Assembly (NCBI GenBank): GCA_963825685.1
Contig: CAWGUD010000034.1
Span: forward strand, 11,336 to 75,335
Reading direction: 5' to 3'
DNA: 64,000 nucleotides
Origin: JAOUEA01 sp963825685
Lineage (GTDB): Bacteria > Actinomycetota > UBA4738 > HRBIN12
In this document: positions 32,039 through 41,447 of the stretch, piece after piece
Position numbering within the stretch: position 1 is the stretch's first letter
Layout: each line of letters begins with the position of its first letter
Notes under the pieces: model-generated
The model's database searches: none
Seen by the model: the letters and a program-made list of their open reading frames with translations, nothing else
What the model was told of the DNA's origin: nothing
Translations under genes and position numbers: made by a program

Positions 32039-33314
32039 CTACGACCCCCTGATCTCCGTCCACTTCTGCGACCAGACCGAGTAGTCCTCGCAGACGGCGC
32101 CTCGGTCGTCACCGCAATCGGTCACAGGTGTCTTCCACAGCGCGAGCGAGTCCAGGAATGCCGCATCGCCGCAGTACCCGTACCGAACCGTGTTGACGAG
32201 CTCGGCGGACCCCTTGCCGTAGGCCTTGTCGAGCCGCTTCTCGAGGATGGGGCACGAATCGACGTTGCTCCCGGCAGCGCCGTAGTAGTCGGCGACCTCG
32301 GCCTGGACGTCGGGCGTCATCGCCCACTTCATCCACTCGAGCATGCAGTTCGGGTGCGGTGCCTCCGACGACAGCATCCACGTGTCGGCCCATCCGGTCA
32401 TGCCCTCGGTAGGCTCGGCCGGGGCAACCGGCGCGTCGATTTCCGCATAGCTGAGGTTGACCGGCCATGCTGTGCCGGCGACCATACTGCCGTCGACGAA
32501 GCCATCGATCTCCGTGGTGTAGGCAGCCCAGTACTTGTCGATCATGGTGCTCTGCCCCTTCAGCAGCTCGACCGCAGCATTCAGCTGCTCCTCGGTGAGC
32601 TCGTACGGATCGGTGATACCGAGGTCGGGCTGGTGGGTCTGAAGGTAGAGGGCAGCGTCGGCGATGTAGATCGGGAAGTCGTAGGCCGTGATGCTGCCCG
32701 AGTACGGATTGGGCTTCCCGTTGAGCTCGGTCTCGAAGACGACATCCCAGCTCGTGGGAGCCGGCTTCACCTCCTCGGTGTTGTACATGAGGAAGTTCGG
32801 CCCATACATGTACGGGGTGCCGTACACGGTGCCATCGACGACGTAGTGGCTGTTGTTCGTGCCCGTCTCGGGCTGGAGCGGATCGATCACGCTGGCGAAG
32901 TCGGGGAACAGCGTCGGGTCGACCGCCGAGACGTGCGCCCGATGCGATCAGGCGGTTCGAGGAGTCCCCGGACGCCGAAACACCGTCGTAGGATCCCGCC
33001 TGCTGCGTCATCAGATTGAACATCTCGTCAGAGCTGTCCGCGTACTTCACCGAGACCTGGCAGCCCGTGTCTTCCTCGAACGGCGTGACCCAGTCGTAGC
33101 TCTCGTAGCCTTCGGTGGTGCCGTCCTCGGTGTAACCGACCCACGCGATCAGGTTGAGTTCGCCTTCGGTCTCGCCGATCGTGTCGATGACCGCAGGGCC
33201 CTCGCTGGCGGAGGCACCCGTGTCGCCGGTATCGCCACCATCGTCGCTGCCACATGCGGCAGCGACCAGCACCACGGCCCACAACGCAGCCAACAATCGG
33301 ACATGCTTCCTCAT
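32039..33314 (-). CDS. potD: Polyamine-type solute-binding lipoprotein (PotD-like), one frameshift
   Basis: Extracytoplasmic binding protein. The signal peptide ends in a lipobox (LVAAAC, Cys at about 22) followed by a Gly/Asp/Ser linker, then family features LNLIAWVGY, the YGPNFLMYNTEEVK strand and ADTWMLSSEAP. About 424 residues. The frame breaks near 32934-32940: one extra base in GGCGCACGTC separates SSNRLIASG from AVDPTLFPDFASVIDP. ATG 33314 overlaps the potA stop as ATGA with a GGAGGAGGGGC ribosome site. The ligand could be a polyamine or another small cation. Confidence 0.87.
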
Positions 33315-34431
33315 GCCTGCCCCTCCTCCTGTTCCGATGACCCCCCCACCGCACCGGTCGAAGCCTCGACCGGCCGGTTGTTGCTGCGGTTCCACACCAG
33401 GCGGACGGCCTTGCCGCGCACCTGCAGCGCCTCCATCGACGATGTCGAGAGATTCTGTTGCATCACCACGAGGGAGCTTCCCACGTCGAGCTCGACGATG
33501 TAGCGGGTGACCGCACCCAGGTATACGACCTTCGCGCACGTGTCCGGTTGCCGTGCAGTCGTCTCGGCTGACCACCTCACGCCGGATCGCTGAGTGCGAT
33601 CTTCTCGGGCCGGATCGTGAAGGCGTGCGGGTAGCCCACGACCGCCGCGGCAACGTCGCCCTCGAGCACGTTGGAAACGCCGACGAACCCGGCCACGAAC
33701 CCGGTGGCCGGACGCTCGTAGACCTCGGCGGGCGTGCCGATCTGTTCGACACGGCCGTGGTTGAAGACCGCGAGGCGGTCGCTCATCGTGAGCGCCTCGT
33801 CCTGATCGTGGGTGACGTAGATGAAGGTCAGCCCCACGTCCTGCTGGATCTCCTTGAGCTCGATCTGCATCTGCTGGCGGAGCTTCAGGTCGAGCGCTCC
33901 GAGCGGTTCGTCGAGCAGCAGCACGCGCGGCCGCATCACGAGCGCCCTGGCGAGCGCCACGCGCTGGCGTTGTCCCCCCGACAGCTGGGCGGGCTTGCGG
34001 GCCCCGAACCCGGTGAGCCGCACCATCTCGAGCGCCTCCTCGGCCCGAGCGGCTCGCTCGGACTTCGGCGCCTTGCGCACCATGAGCCCGTAGCCCACGT
34101 TCTCCGCAACGGTCATGTGCGGGAAGAGGGCGTAGTCCTGGAAGACGGTGTTGACGTCGCGTTCGTACGGCGGCATCTCGCCGACATCGACGCCGCCGAG
34201 CAGCACGCGACCGGCGGTCGGGCGTTCGAATCCGGCGATCATGCGCAGGCATGTGGTCTTGCCCGACCCCGATGGGCCGAGCATCGAGAAGAACTCGCCC
34301 TCGCGCACATCGAGGTCGACCCCGTCGACCGCCACGACGTCGCCGAAACGCTTGACGACACCCTCGAGCCGCACCGCGACGTCGCGGGTGCCCGCCTCCA
34401 CCCCGCGCGCGGCCACGGCCGCGTCGCTCAC
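33311..34431 (-). CDS. potA: Polyamine-type ABC transporter ATPase (PotA-like), two frameshifts near 3' end
   Basis: ATPase energising the potB/potC permeases. Walker A GPSGSGKTT, Q-loop VFQDYALFPHM, signature QLSGGQRQRVAL, Walker B VLLLDEPLGAL and H-loop YVTHDQDEAL are intact in one frame. That frame stops at 33577 just after TIRPEKIALSD, but the TOBE domain continues as EVVSRDDCTATGHVRE in a second frame and VVYLGAVTRYIVELDVG in a third, ending at 33311 next to potD (ATGA overlap). Two extra bases (about 33577-33590 and 33528-33540) explain this. The GTG at 34431 is preferred for its spacing from GGAGGGG; GTG 34437 is possible. Confidence 0.88.
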
Positions 34432-34484
34432 TGACACCCCTCCAACGTGAACCCCCTCCGGAACCCGCACATCTTGACCGCGGA

Positions 34485-35507
34485 TCAGCGACGCCGCAAC
34501 AGCGACCGATGCCGGGTGAGCCCCGACGTGAGCCGGCCGAGCACTCCGGGACCCTCGTAGATCAGCGCGCTGTAGATCTGCACGGTCGTGGCGCCCGCCT
34601 CGAGGCACGTGTCGACGTCCTCGGCCGACGCGATGCCGCCGCACGCGTTGATCGCGACCTCGTCGCCGACCGCCGCACGCACAGCGCCGACGATACGCGG
34701 CGTGTATGGCCAGAGGGCGCGCCCCGAGACCCCGCCGCGGCCCACCGCGAGCCGCTCGTCCTCGACGAGCCGCGTGTTCGAGCAGGTGAGCCCGTCGGCC
34801 CCGGCGTCGCGCGCGATCGTCGCGAGCGACAGGACGACGTCTCGCTCGACGTCGGTGACGAACGGGGGCAGCTTCACGAACAGGGGCTTGGACGTCCGGA
34901 CGCGGAAGGCCTCGACCAGCGCGCGCAGGTGCGCCTCGTTGTCGCCGTCGCGACCCCAGGAGACGTTCGGACAGCTCGCGTTGAGCTCGACCCCGTCGAC
35001 GAGCGGCTCCAGGAGCTCGAACGACGAGGTGGCGTCCGCGACGTCCTCGTCGGCCAGGCTGACGAAGCGGGGAGCCGGTCCGCGCTCACGGTGGCGCAGG
35101 GTGGCGGCGACCGCCTCGGCGCCGGGGTTCGGGAGCCCCATCGCGTTGACGATGGAACGGCGCCGCATCGACCGCACGATCCGCGGGGATGGATTGCCGG
35201 CGCGCGCCGCTCGGGTGACCGTGCCGCCGACCACGTACCCGAACCCGAGCTCGCCGAGTGCGTCGAGATGACGACAGGTCTTGTCGAACCCGGCGGCCAA
35301 CCCGATCGGGTTGCGGAGCGGCACCCCACAGAGCTCGATCTCGAGCGACGGGTCGCTCGCGACCCCGCCGATCCGCTGCCACGGGAGCGGCAGTCCGAGC
35401 AACGCGGTCGCGAACCGGTGTGAGGCTTCAGGAGGCAATGCGAAGAAGAGCGGACGGCCGATCGCCGGATACCACCCTGCGCCACGCGTCGCCATCGGCC
35501 CCATCAT
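34485..35507 (-). CDS. pyrD: Dihydroorotate dehydrogenase, class 2-like
   Basis: Oxidises dihydroorotate to orotate, membrane-associated and quinone-linked in class 2. About 340 residues. The class 2 N-terminal helix (RPLFFALPPEASHRFATALL), FMN site GLAAGFDKTCRHLDALG and C-terminal GGIASAEDVDTCLEAGAT with YSALIYEGPG are present. The catalytic-base segment reads NASCPNV, with Cys where class 2 enzymes have Ser; Cys is the class 1 residue. ATG 35507 is one of three close starts (35504 and 35495 also in frame). Divergent from pyrE with almost no spacer. Confidence 0.92.
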   Translation of the reverse strand: MMGPMATRGAGWYPAIGRPLFFALPPEASHRFATALLGLPLPWQRIGGVASDPSLEIELCGVPLRNPIGLAAGFDKTCRHLDALGELGFGYVVGGTVTRAARAGNPSPRIVRSMRRRSIVNAMGLPNPGAEAVAATLRHRERGPAPRFVSLADEDVADATSSFELLEPLVDGVELNASCPNVSWGRDGDNEAHLRALVEAFRVRTSKPLFVKLPPFVTDVERDVVLSLATIARDAGADGLTCSNTRLVEDERLAVGRGGVSGRALWPYTPRIVGAVRAAVGDEVAINACGGIASAEDVDTCLEAGATTVQIYSALIYEGPGVLGRLTSGLTRHRSLLRRR

Positions 35508-35513
35508 GCCATC

Positions 35514-36062
35514 ATGCCCGCCATGTCCGACGACGTGGTGGCGCGCCTGGTCGAGGCGTCGGAGCTCCACGGCGACTTCGTCCTGTCCTCCGGCGCGCGC
35601 TCGACCGTCTACTTCGACAAGTTCCTGTTCCTGACCCGCCCCGACCTGCTCAGCGAGCTCGCCCACGAGGTCGCCACCCTGGTGCCGGAGGGCGCCGACC
35701 ACCTGGCCGCCCCCGAGGGAGCCGCCACGCTGCTCGTGGCCGCCGTCTCGCTCGAGACCGGATTGCCGGTCGCCGTCGTCCGCAAGGAGCCGAAGACGTA
35801 CGGCACGATGTCGCAGGTCGAGGGACACGCACCCGAGGGTGCCCGCGTCTGCCTGATCGAGGACGTGAGCACGACCGGTCACCAGGTGCGCCGGGCGGCC
35901 GAGGTGCTCACAGGCGTCGGTGTCTCGATCGAGCGCATCGTGCTCGCGATCGACCGAGGCGGCGCCGAGCACCTGCGGGAGGCGGGCTACGACGTCGCGG
36001 CGGTCGCCGTGCTCCGCCCCGAGGAACCCTCGCCACAGGGCGGCGACGGGGCCGCCGGCTAG
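35514..36062 (+). CDS. pyrE: Orotate phosphoribosyltransferase
   Basis: Joins orotate and PRPP to give OMP in pyrimidine synthesis. About 180 residues. The PRPP loop VCLIEDVSTTGHQVRRA and the catalytic-loop region VRKEPKTYGTMSQVEG are clear, with FVLSSGARSTVYFDKF at the N terminus. Start may be 35514 or 35523 (MSDDVVARLV); 35523 fits family length. Only 6-27 bp separates it from divergent pyrD. Its TAG stop shares a CTAG with the convergent ctaG-like gene. Confidence 0.95.
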   Translation: MPAMSDDVVARLVEASELHGDFVLSSGARSTVYFDKFLFLTRPDLLSELAHEVATLVPEGADHLAAPEGAATLLVAAVSLETGLPVAVVRKEPKTYGTMSQVEGHAPEGARVCLIEDVSTTGHQVRRAAEVLTGVGVSIERIVLAIDRGGAEHLREAGYDVAAVAVLRPEEPSPQGGDGAAG

Positions 36063-36964
36063 CCCGGCGCCGTGCCGGCGGCGGCCATCGCCGCGTCCTC
36101 GCGGGACTCGAGCCGGCGTTGTGCCTCGTCGTCGTGGCGCTTCCACGATGCCGCCACGAGCAGCATCGCCGCGACGAGCGCAAGGTTGCCCGCCAGCCAC
36201 ATCAGGACGGCCGCGTTCCGCTGGTCGGCGAGCGCCTGCGGACCCCACGGCGACGGGAGCGACGCGTACGTCCGATACAGGGGGGCGTCGGCCGTGTAGA
36301 TGACCAGGGCGAGGAACGACATCGCGGGCATCGCCAGCAGCAGCGACAGCAGGCGCGCCCCGTACCCGACGGGGTGCGGGCTCGGATCGACGCCGACGAT
36401 CGGCCACCAGTAGACGAGTGCGGCACCGACCCATGCCGCGTGCTCGAGCGCGTGCCAACCCGACGAGGTGAGCGCCACGTCGAAGAGGCGGCTCGCATGG
36501 ACGGCGATCGGCACGCCGACGAACAGCGCCCAGCCGACGACCGGGTTGCCCAGCACGCGCGCCCCGCGCGAGCGGAGCACCCCTGCGAGCGATCGGGCCC
36601 CGCGGATGGGCAGCGTGGCGAGCGCGAGCGTGATCGGCGCCCCGAGCGCGAGCAGGGGCGGCGCCACGAACGTGAGCAGCAGATGCTGCAGCATGTGCAC
36701 GGTGAACGAGACGTCCGCGTACACGTCGATCGGGGACACCAAGGCCAGCACGAGCGCGACCCAACCGGTCGCGAACGCGATCGGCCGGCGCGCCGGGAAC
36801 GAGCGTCCGAGCCTGCGGGCACGAACGCAGCCGGCGAGGTAGGCCGAACCGACGCCGAGGAGGATCGCGACCGTCACCGGATCGAGGGCCCATCGGCCCA
36901 GCGCTCCCCACCCGTCGACCGGCACGGTCGCCACAGCCATCATCGTCACATCGTGCCAGCCCAT
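36059..36964 (-). CDS. CtaG-type (Caa3_CtaG) cytochrome oxidase assembly membrane protein
   Basis: Polytopic membrane protein of the Caa3_CtaG family, thought to help deliver copper to cytochrome oxidase. About 301 residues with seven or so hydrophobic segments; the family's His-rich helices are visible (VHMLQHLLLTFVAPPLLALG and WHALEHAAW), which could bind Cu. Starts at ATG 36964 (MGWHDVTMM), with alternatives a few codons later. It is divergent from ctaE by 118 bp, in which the promoters of both must lie, fitting co-regulation with the respiratory cluster. Confidence 0.87.
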   Translation of the reverse strand: MGWHDVTMMAVATVPVDGWGALGRWALDPVTVAILLGVGSAYLAGCVRARRLGRSFPARRPIAFATGWVALVLALVSPIDVYADVSFTVHMLQHLLLTFVAPPLLALGAPITLALATLPIRGARSLAGVLRSRGARVLGNPVVGWALFVGVPIAVHASRLFDVALTSSGWHALEHAAWVGAALVYWWPIVGVDPSPHPVGYGARLLSLLLAMPAMSFLALVIYTADAPLYRTYASLPSPWGPQALADQRNAAVLMWLAGNLALVAAMLLVAASWKRHDDEAQRRLESREDAAMAAAGTAPG

Positions 36965-37082
36965 CGTCGTCGACGCACCGTCGACGGGCGCCTGCTCGTT
37001 GCCCGGGACGCGACGCCGTGAGCAGGCGCATCTCCCGACCGCGTTGACCGACCCCCGCCGGACCGATACAACTGGTGCGCAC

Positions 37083-37661
37083 ATGGCTCAGGTGTCGACG
37101 TCCGCCGCGCACCACCGATCCGGTGCGCCCACCATCCTGTTCGGGACGATCCTGTTCCTCGCATCGGAGCTGTTGTTCTTCGGCGGCCTGTTCGGCGCCT
37201 ACTACGCCCTGCGGGCGCAGACCTCGCCATGGCCGCCCGAGGGGGTGGAGCTCGAGACCCTCCTGGCCGCGGTCGCCACCGTGCTGCTGGTGCTGTCGAG
37301 CGGCACGTTCCACCTCGGGCTCGTGGCCGCCAGGCGGGAGCGGATCGGCGGTCTGAAGGTCTGGGTCGGGGTCACGTTGCTGCTGGGGGCGCTCTTCCTC
37401 TCGCTCCAGGTGCTCGACTACTCGCGGCTGTCGTTCGAGGTCTCGAGCCACGCCTACGGCACGATGTACTACGCGATGACCGGGCTCCACTGGCTGCATG
37501 TGGCGGCCGGGCTCGTGCTGATGTGCGTCGTGTTCGGCCGGATCGCGCAGGGCGCCTATCGCGACGGGCAGATCGACGGCCTGCACGCCGTCGGCTACTA
37601 CTGGCACTTCGTCGACATCGTGTGGATCGGCTTGTTCGCGACCCTGTTCCTGGTGCGCTGA
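37083..37661 (+). CDS. ctaE: Cytochrome c oxidase subunit III
   Basis: Core membrane subunit III of the aa3 oxidase. 192 residues, the short five-helix-like actinobacterial form. Signatures: FGTILFLASELLFFGGLFGA with the conserved Glu, GLHWLHVAAGL and the C-terminal YYWHFVDIVWIGLFATLFL. ATG 37083 (MAQVSTSAAHH). First gene of the plus-strand respiratory operon ctaE-qcrC-qcrA-qcrB-ctaC-ctaD-ctaF. Confidence 0.95.
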   Translation: MAQVSTSAAHHRSGAPTILFGTILFLASELLFFGGLFGAYYALRAQTSPWPPEGVELETLLAAVATVLLVLSSGTFHLGLVAARRERIGGLKVWVGVTLLLGALFLSLQVLDYSRLSFEVSSHAYGTMYYAMTGLHWLHVAAGLVLMCVVFGRIAQGAYRDGQIDGLHAVGYYWHFVDIVWIGLFATLFLVR

Positions 37662-37662
37662 G

Positions 37663-38429
37663 GTGGGCGCGACCGTGCAGGCCGAAGCCCGACTGCTCTC
37701 GAGGGTCCTCCGCGTCGGCCTGGCGCTCGCCGTGCTCGGGCAGATCGCGTGGTCGTTCCGACCGGAGCCCTCGAGCGCCCAGGCCGACCTCGAGGTCGAG
37801 GGACGGGCGCTCTACGAGGCCAACTGCTCCACGTGCCACGCCCTCGATGCCACCGGCACCGTCAACGGTCCCTCGCTGCAGGACGTGGGCCCTGCGTCGG
37901 TCGACTTCCATGCTGCGCACGGGGCAGGATGCCGCTCGCGAACCCGAACGATCAGCCCCAGCGCAGCGAGCCGAAGTTCACGCCGGACCAGATCGACGCG
38001 TTGATCGCCTACGTCGCTTCGATCGCACCGGGCGGGGAACCGATCCCCACCGTCGACGCGTCCGCCGGCGACCTCGCGCTCGGCGCCCAGGTCTTCCTGA
38101 ACAACTGCGCCGGGTGTCACGGGGCCGGGGCCTCGGGCGATTCCGTCGGCGGCGGACAGATCGCCCCGTCGCTCTACCCCGCCGACGCCACCGAGATCGG
38201 CGAGGCGGTCCGGGTCGGCCCGGGCGTGATGCCGAGGTTCGGACCCGAGACGATCGATCAGCAGGAGCTCGATTCGCTCGCCGCCTACCTGCTCTGGCTC
38301 CGCGACAACGGCAACGAGGGCGGCCTGCCGCTCGGCCGCGTCGGGGCGGTCGCCGAGGGCCTCGTCGCCGTCGTCGTCGGCCTCGGCATCCTCGTCCTCG
38401 TGCTGCGACTCACCGGAGCCAAGCGATGA
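37663..38429 (+). CDS. qcrC: Cytochrome bc complex diheme cytochrome c subunit, two frameshifts
   Basis: Diheme cytochrome c that in actinobacteria replaces soluble cytochrome c by passing electrons straight from the bc complex to the aa3 oxidase. An N-terminal signal-anchor, first heme motif CSTCH, second heme motif CAGCH and a C-terminal membrane helix (LVAVVVGLGILVLVLRL) are seen. Two breaks (TTCC at about 37906-37910, GGGG at 37921-37924) separate VDF, MLRTG and RMPLANPN; one extra base at each restores about 254 residues. Start GTG 37663, or GTG 37675 with a GAGGTGGG site. The stop overlaps qcrA as ATGA. Confidence 0.9.
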
Positions 38430-39265
38430 AGCGCGCGGAACGCATCGCGGCGACGGCGTTCGTGGTCGCGATCGTGGCAGCGCTGGCGCTGTTCGTCGTC
38501 TACGTCCGCGGCGACGGACCGCAGGCCGAGGGGGTCCTGCTGGCCCTGGCACTCGGCGGCGTGGGCGTGGGCCTGCTCGTGTGGGCCACGCGCCTGATGC
38601 CGCACATCCACGACGAGACGCACCCCAGGAAGGCGACCGTGCCCACGACCGAGGCCGAGCGCGAGTCGACCGTCGAGACGGTGGAGGCCGGCGTCGAGGA
38701 GATCAAGCGTCGACGGTTCCTCTCACGCCTGCTGGTCGGGGCCGCCGGGGCGCTGGGGCTCGCCGCGTTGATCCCGATCCGATCGCTCGGGCGCTCGCCC
38801 GGCGATTCGTTGTTCCGGACGAAGTGGACGTCGGGGGCTCGTCTCGTCACGGTCGACGGCACCCCCGTGACGTCGTCGACCCTCGAGGTCGGATCGTTCA
38901 CGACCGTCTTCCCGGAAGGGCACGAGGGCTCGTCGGACTCGCAGGCCGTCCTGATCCGGGTCGAGCCCGACCAGCTGCAGCTGCCACCGGATCGCCTCGC
39001 CGGCGCCCCCGACGGCCTCGTCGCGTACTCGAAGATCTGCACGCACGCCGGATGCCCCCTCGGGCTCTACCTCGCGGCCACGCACGAGCTCCGGTGCCCC
39101 TGCCACCAGTCGACGTTCGACGTGCTCGACGGCGCGCGACCCGTCTACGGGCCGGCGCCCAAGCCGCTCCCCCAGCTCCCGATCGAGATCGACGACGCCG
39201 GCGGGCTGCGGGCAACCGGCGACTTCAGCGATCCGGTCGGCCCGAGCTTCTGGGAGGAGGCGTGA
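38426..39265 (+). CDS. qcrA: Rieske [2Fe-2S] subunit of cytochrome bc complex
   Basis: Rieske iron-sulfur protein passing electrons from quinol to the diheme cytochrome c. 279 residues. Two N-terminal hydrophobic helices, a third hydrophobic stretch (FLSRLLVGAAGALGLAALIP), then the cluster-binding CTHAGCPLG and CPCHQS. The multi-helix N terminus is the actinobacterial layout rather than the single-anchor proteobacterial one. ATG overlaps the qcrC stop and its own stop overlaps the qcrB GTG as GTGA. Confidence 0.95.
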   Translation: MKRAERIAATAFVVAIVAALALFVVYVRGDGPQAEGVLLALALGGVGVGLLVWATRLMPHIHDETHPRKATVPTTEAERESTVETVEAGVEEIKRRRFLSRLLVGAAGALGLAALIPIRSLGRSPGDSLFRTKWTSGARLVTVDGTPVTSSTLEVGSFTTVFPEGHEGSSDSQAVLIRVEPDQLQLPPDRLAGAPDGLVAYSKICTHAGCPLGLYLAATHELRCPCHQSTFDVLDGARPVYGPAPKPLPQLPIEIDDAGGLRATGDFSDPVGPSFWEEA

Positions 39266-40691
39266 TCGTCCGCCGCCTGGTCGACGGGGTCGACGAACGG
39301 CTCGACGGCACGTCGTTCATCAAGCGCAACCTGCGCAAGGTCTTCCCCGACCACTGGTCGTTCATGCTCGGCGAGCTCGCCCTCTACAGCTTCGCGATGC
39401 TGCTGCTGACGGGCACGTTCCTCAGCCTGTTCTTCGTCGCCTCGCCCGCCGAGACGGTCTACCGCGGGCCGTACGCGCCCCTGCAGGGCCGCGACGTCTC
39501 GCTCGCCTACGAATCGGTGCTGCGCATCTCGTTCGAGGTCCGGGCCGGGCTGGTGATGCGTCAGACGCACCACTGGGCGGCGCTGGTGTTCGTCGCCTCG
39601 ATGACGGCCCACCTCGTGCGCGTCTTCTTCACCGGCGCGTTCCGCAAGCCCCGCGAGCTCAGCTGGATCATCGGCGTGACGCTGCTCGTGCTCGGCATCG
39701 GCGCCGGGTTCACCGGGTACTCGCTCCCCGACGACCTGCTCTCGGGTACGGGCCTGCGCATCATCTACTCGGCCGTGCTCTCGATCCCGCTGATCGGCAC
39801 GTGGCTCGCCTACCTGTTCTTCGGGGGCGAGTTCCCGTCGGCGGAGCTGATCCCGCGGCTTGTTCGTGATGCACATCCTGCTGATCCCGGCGCTGATCGT
39901 CGGCGCGCTCTCGGCTCACCTCGCCCTCGTGTGGCACCAGACCCACACCCAGTTCCGGCCGAAGGGCACCCCGGAGGAGTCGGTCACCGGCACCCCCGTG
40001 TGGCCGAAGTTCGCGCTGAAGTCCGTCGGCCTGGCCTTCATGACGTTCGCGGTGCTGACGGCGCTCGGGGGCCTCGTGCAGATCAACCCGGTCTGGCTCT
40101 ACGGCCCGTTCGTGCCGTACTCGGCGCCCTCGCCCGCCCAGCCCGACTTCTACGCTGGGTGGCTGGAGGGCATCCTTCGGCTCTGGCCGAACTGGGAGTT
40201 CCACCTCTTCGGGCACACGATCGGCGAGCTGTTCCTGCCGGCGGTCGTGATCCCCGGCATCATCTTCACCGTGCTGGCGCTCTGGCCGTTCATCGAGGCC
40301 CGGGCAACCCGCGACAGGGCGATGCATCACGACGCGCAGCGCCCCCGCGACGTGCCGGTCCGAGCGGGCATCGGCGCGGCCGGCATCGCCTTCTTCGTGC
40401 TCCTGATGCTCGCCGGGTCCAACGACGTGCTCGCGAAGTACCTGCAGGTCGAGGTCGACACGCTGAACGGCGTGCTGAAGATGCTGCTGTTCGTGGTGCC
40501 GGTGCTCGTGTTCGCGATCACGTGGTGGATCTGCCGCGACCTGCGGGCGCGCGGGGCCGCGCCGATCGCGAGACCGACGCGGGTCGAGTTCCGCCGCAAC
40601 GCCGCCGGCGGTTTCGACGAGTCCCATGGCGACGGCGGGGGGTCCGGGGGAGCCCGTCGCCGCGACGCCGGCCGACGGGGAGGACCCATGA
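39262..40691 (+). CDS. qcrB: Cytochrome b subunit of bc complex, two frameshifts
   Basis: Membrane cytochrome b with the quinol sites. Heme-ligand His residues appear in MRQTHHWAALVF / TAHLVRVFFTGAF and in the second pair FVMHILLIP / HLALVWHQTHTQF. The first frame breaks at 39859-39862, where an extra T in CGGCTTGTTC splits LIPRL from FVMHILLIP. The second frame then runs without a stop into ctaC; a third frame gives a natural tail ending at TGA 40689-40691, overlapping the ctaC ATG, if one extra base lies near 40610-40630. About 475 residues once repaired. Confidence 0.9.
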
Positions 40692-41447
40692 GGAGGACCG
40701 CCACATCCGTCGGGGCCCTCATCGGCCTCGCGGTCTCGGTGACGTCGTGCTCGTCATCGTTCGGCATGCCGCGAGGAAGCACCGAGCAGGGCGAGGAGAT
40801 CTTCGACCTGTGGCAGATCTTCTTCTGGGCCGGCATCGTCGTGGCCGCTCTGGTCTACGGATTGATCGCGTGGTCGCTGATCCGGTATCGGCGCCGTCGC
40901 CGGGAGCCCGACGGCGAGCTCGGACGGCAGTTCCACGCGAACGTGCCCCTGGAGATCGTCTACACGGTGATCCCGGTCGTGATCGTGATCGTGCTGTTCG
41001 CCCTGTCGTTCGGCACCGAGGACCGCGCCTCGTCGGTCTCGCCCACACCCGACGTGGTCCTTCGCGCGGAGGCCTTCTCCTGGGGGTGGCGGTTCGGGTA
41101 CCCCGACGACGGGCGTCGAGGTCGTGAGCGAGCCGAGCGCCGAGGGGGTGCCCGGACCGGAGATCCTGCTTCCCCTCGGGCGCACGACCCGCATCGAGCT
41201 CACGTCGAACGACGTGATCCACGCGTTCTGGGTGGCCGACTTCCTGTACAAGCGCGACGCGATCCCCGGCAGGGTGAACGTGTTCGACGTGACGCCGACC
41301 GAGATCGGCACCTACCACGGGGTGTGCTCGGAGTTCTGCGGCATCCATCACGCGTACATGACGTTCACGGTGCGCGTGGTGGAGCCGAGTGAGTTCGACG
41401 CGTGGCTCACGGGCGCCGCCGCGGTCGATCAGGAGGTCGCCTCATGA
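40688..41447 (+). CDS. ctaC: Cytochrome c oxidase subunit II, one frameshift
   Basis: Copper-A subunit of the aa3 oxidase. N-terminal signal with a lipobox-like SVTSC, two membrane helices (FWAGIVVAALVYGLIAWSLI and IVYTVIPVVIVIVLFALSF), then the CuA domain with His in VIHAFWVADF and the site CSEFCGIHHAYM. The frame breaks at 41111-41113: an extra G in GACGGGCGTC separates RFGYPDD from GVEVVSEPSAEG. About 252 residues. Start ATG overlaps the repaired qcrB stop; the stop overlaps ctaD, both as ATGA. Confidence 0.92.

Noticed and set aside
34485..37607. A 1,040-residue fusion of unknown sequence with PyrD
   Set aside because: Only the last ~340 residues match a family; the upstream part is antisense to pyrE, ctaE and overlaps ctaG in the wrong frame.
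39860..41392. A qcrB-ctaC fusion protein
   Set aside because: The junction is Gly/Arg-rich nonsense, and another frame supplies a stop that overlaps the ctaC ATG as ATGA, so a missed frameshift is simpler.
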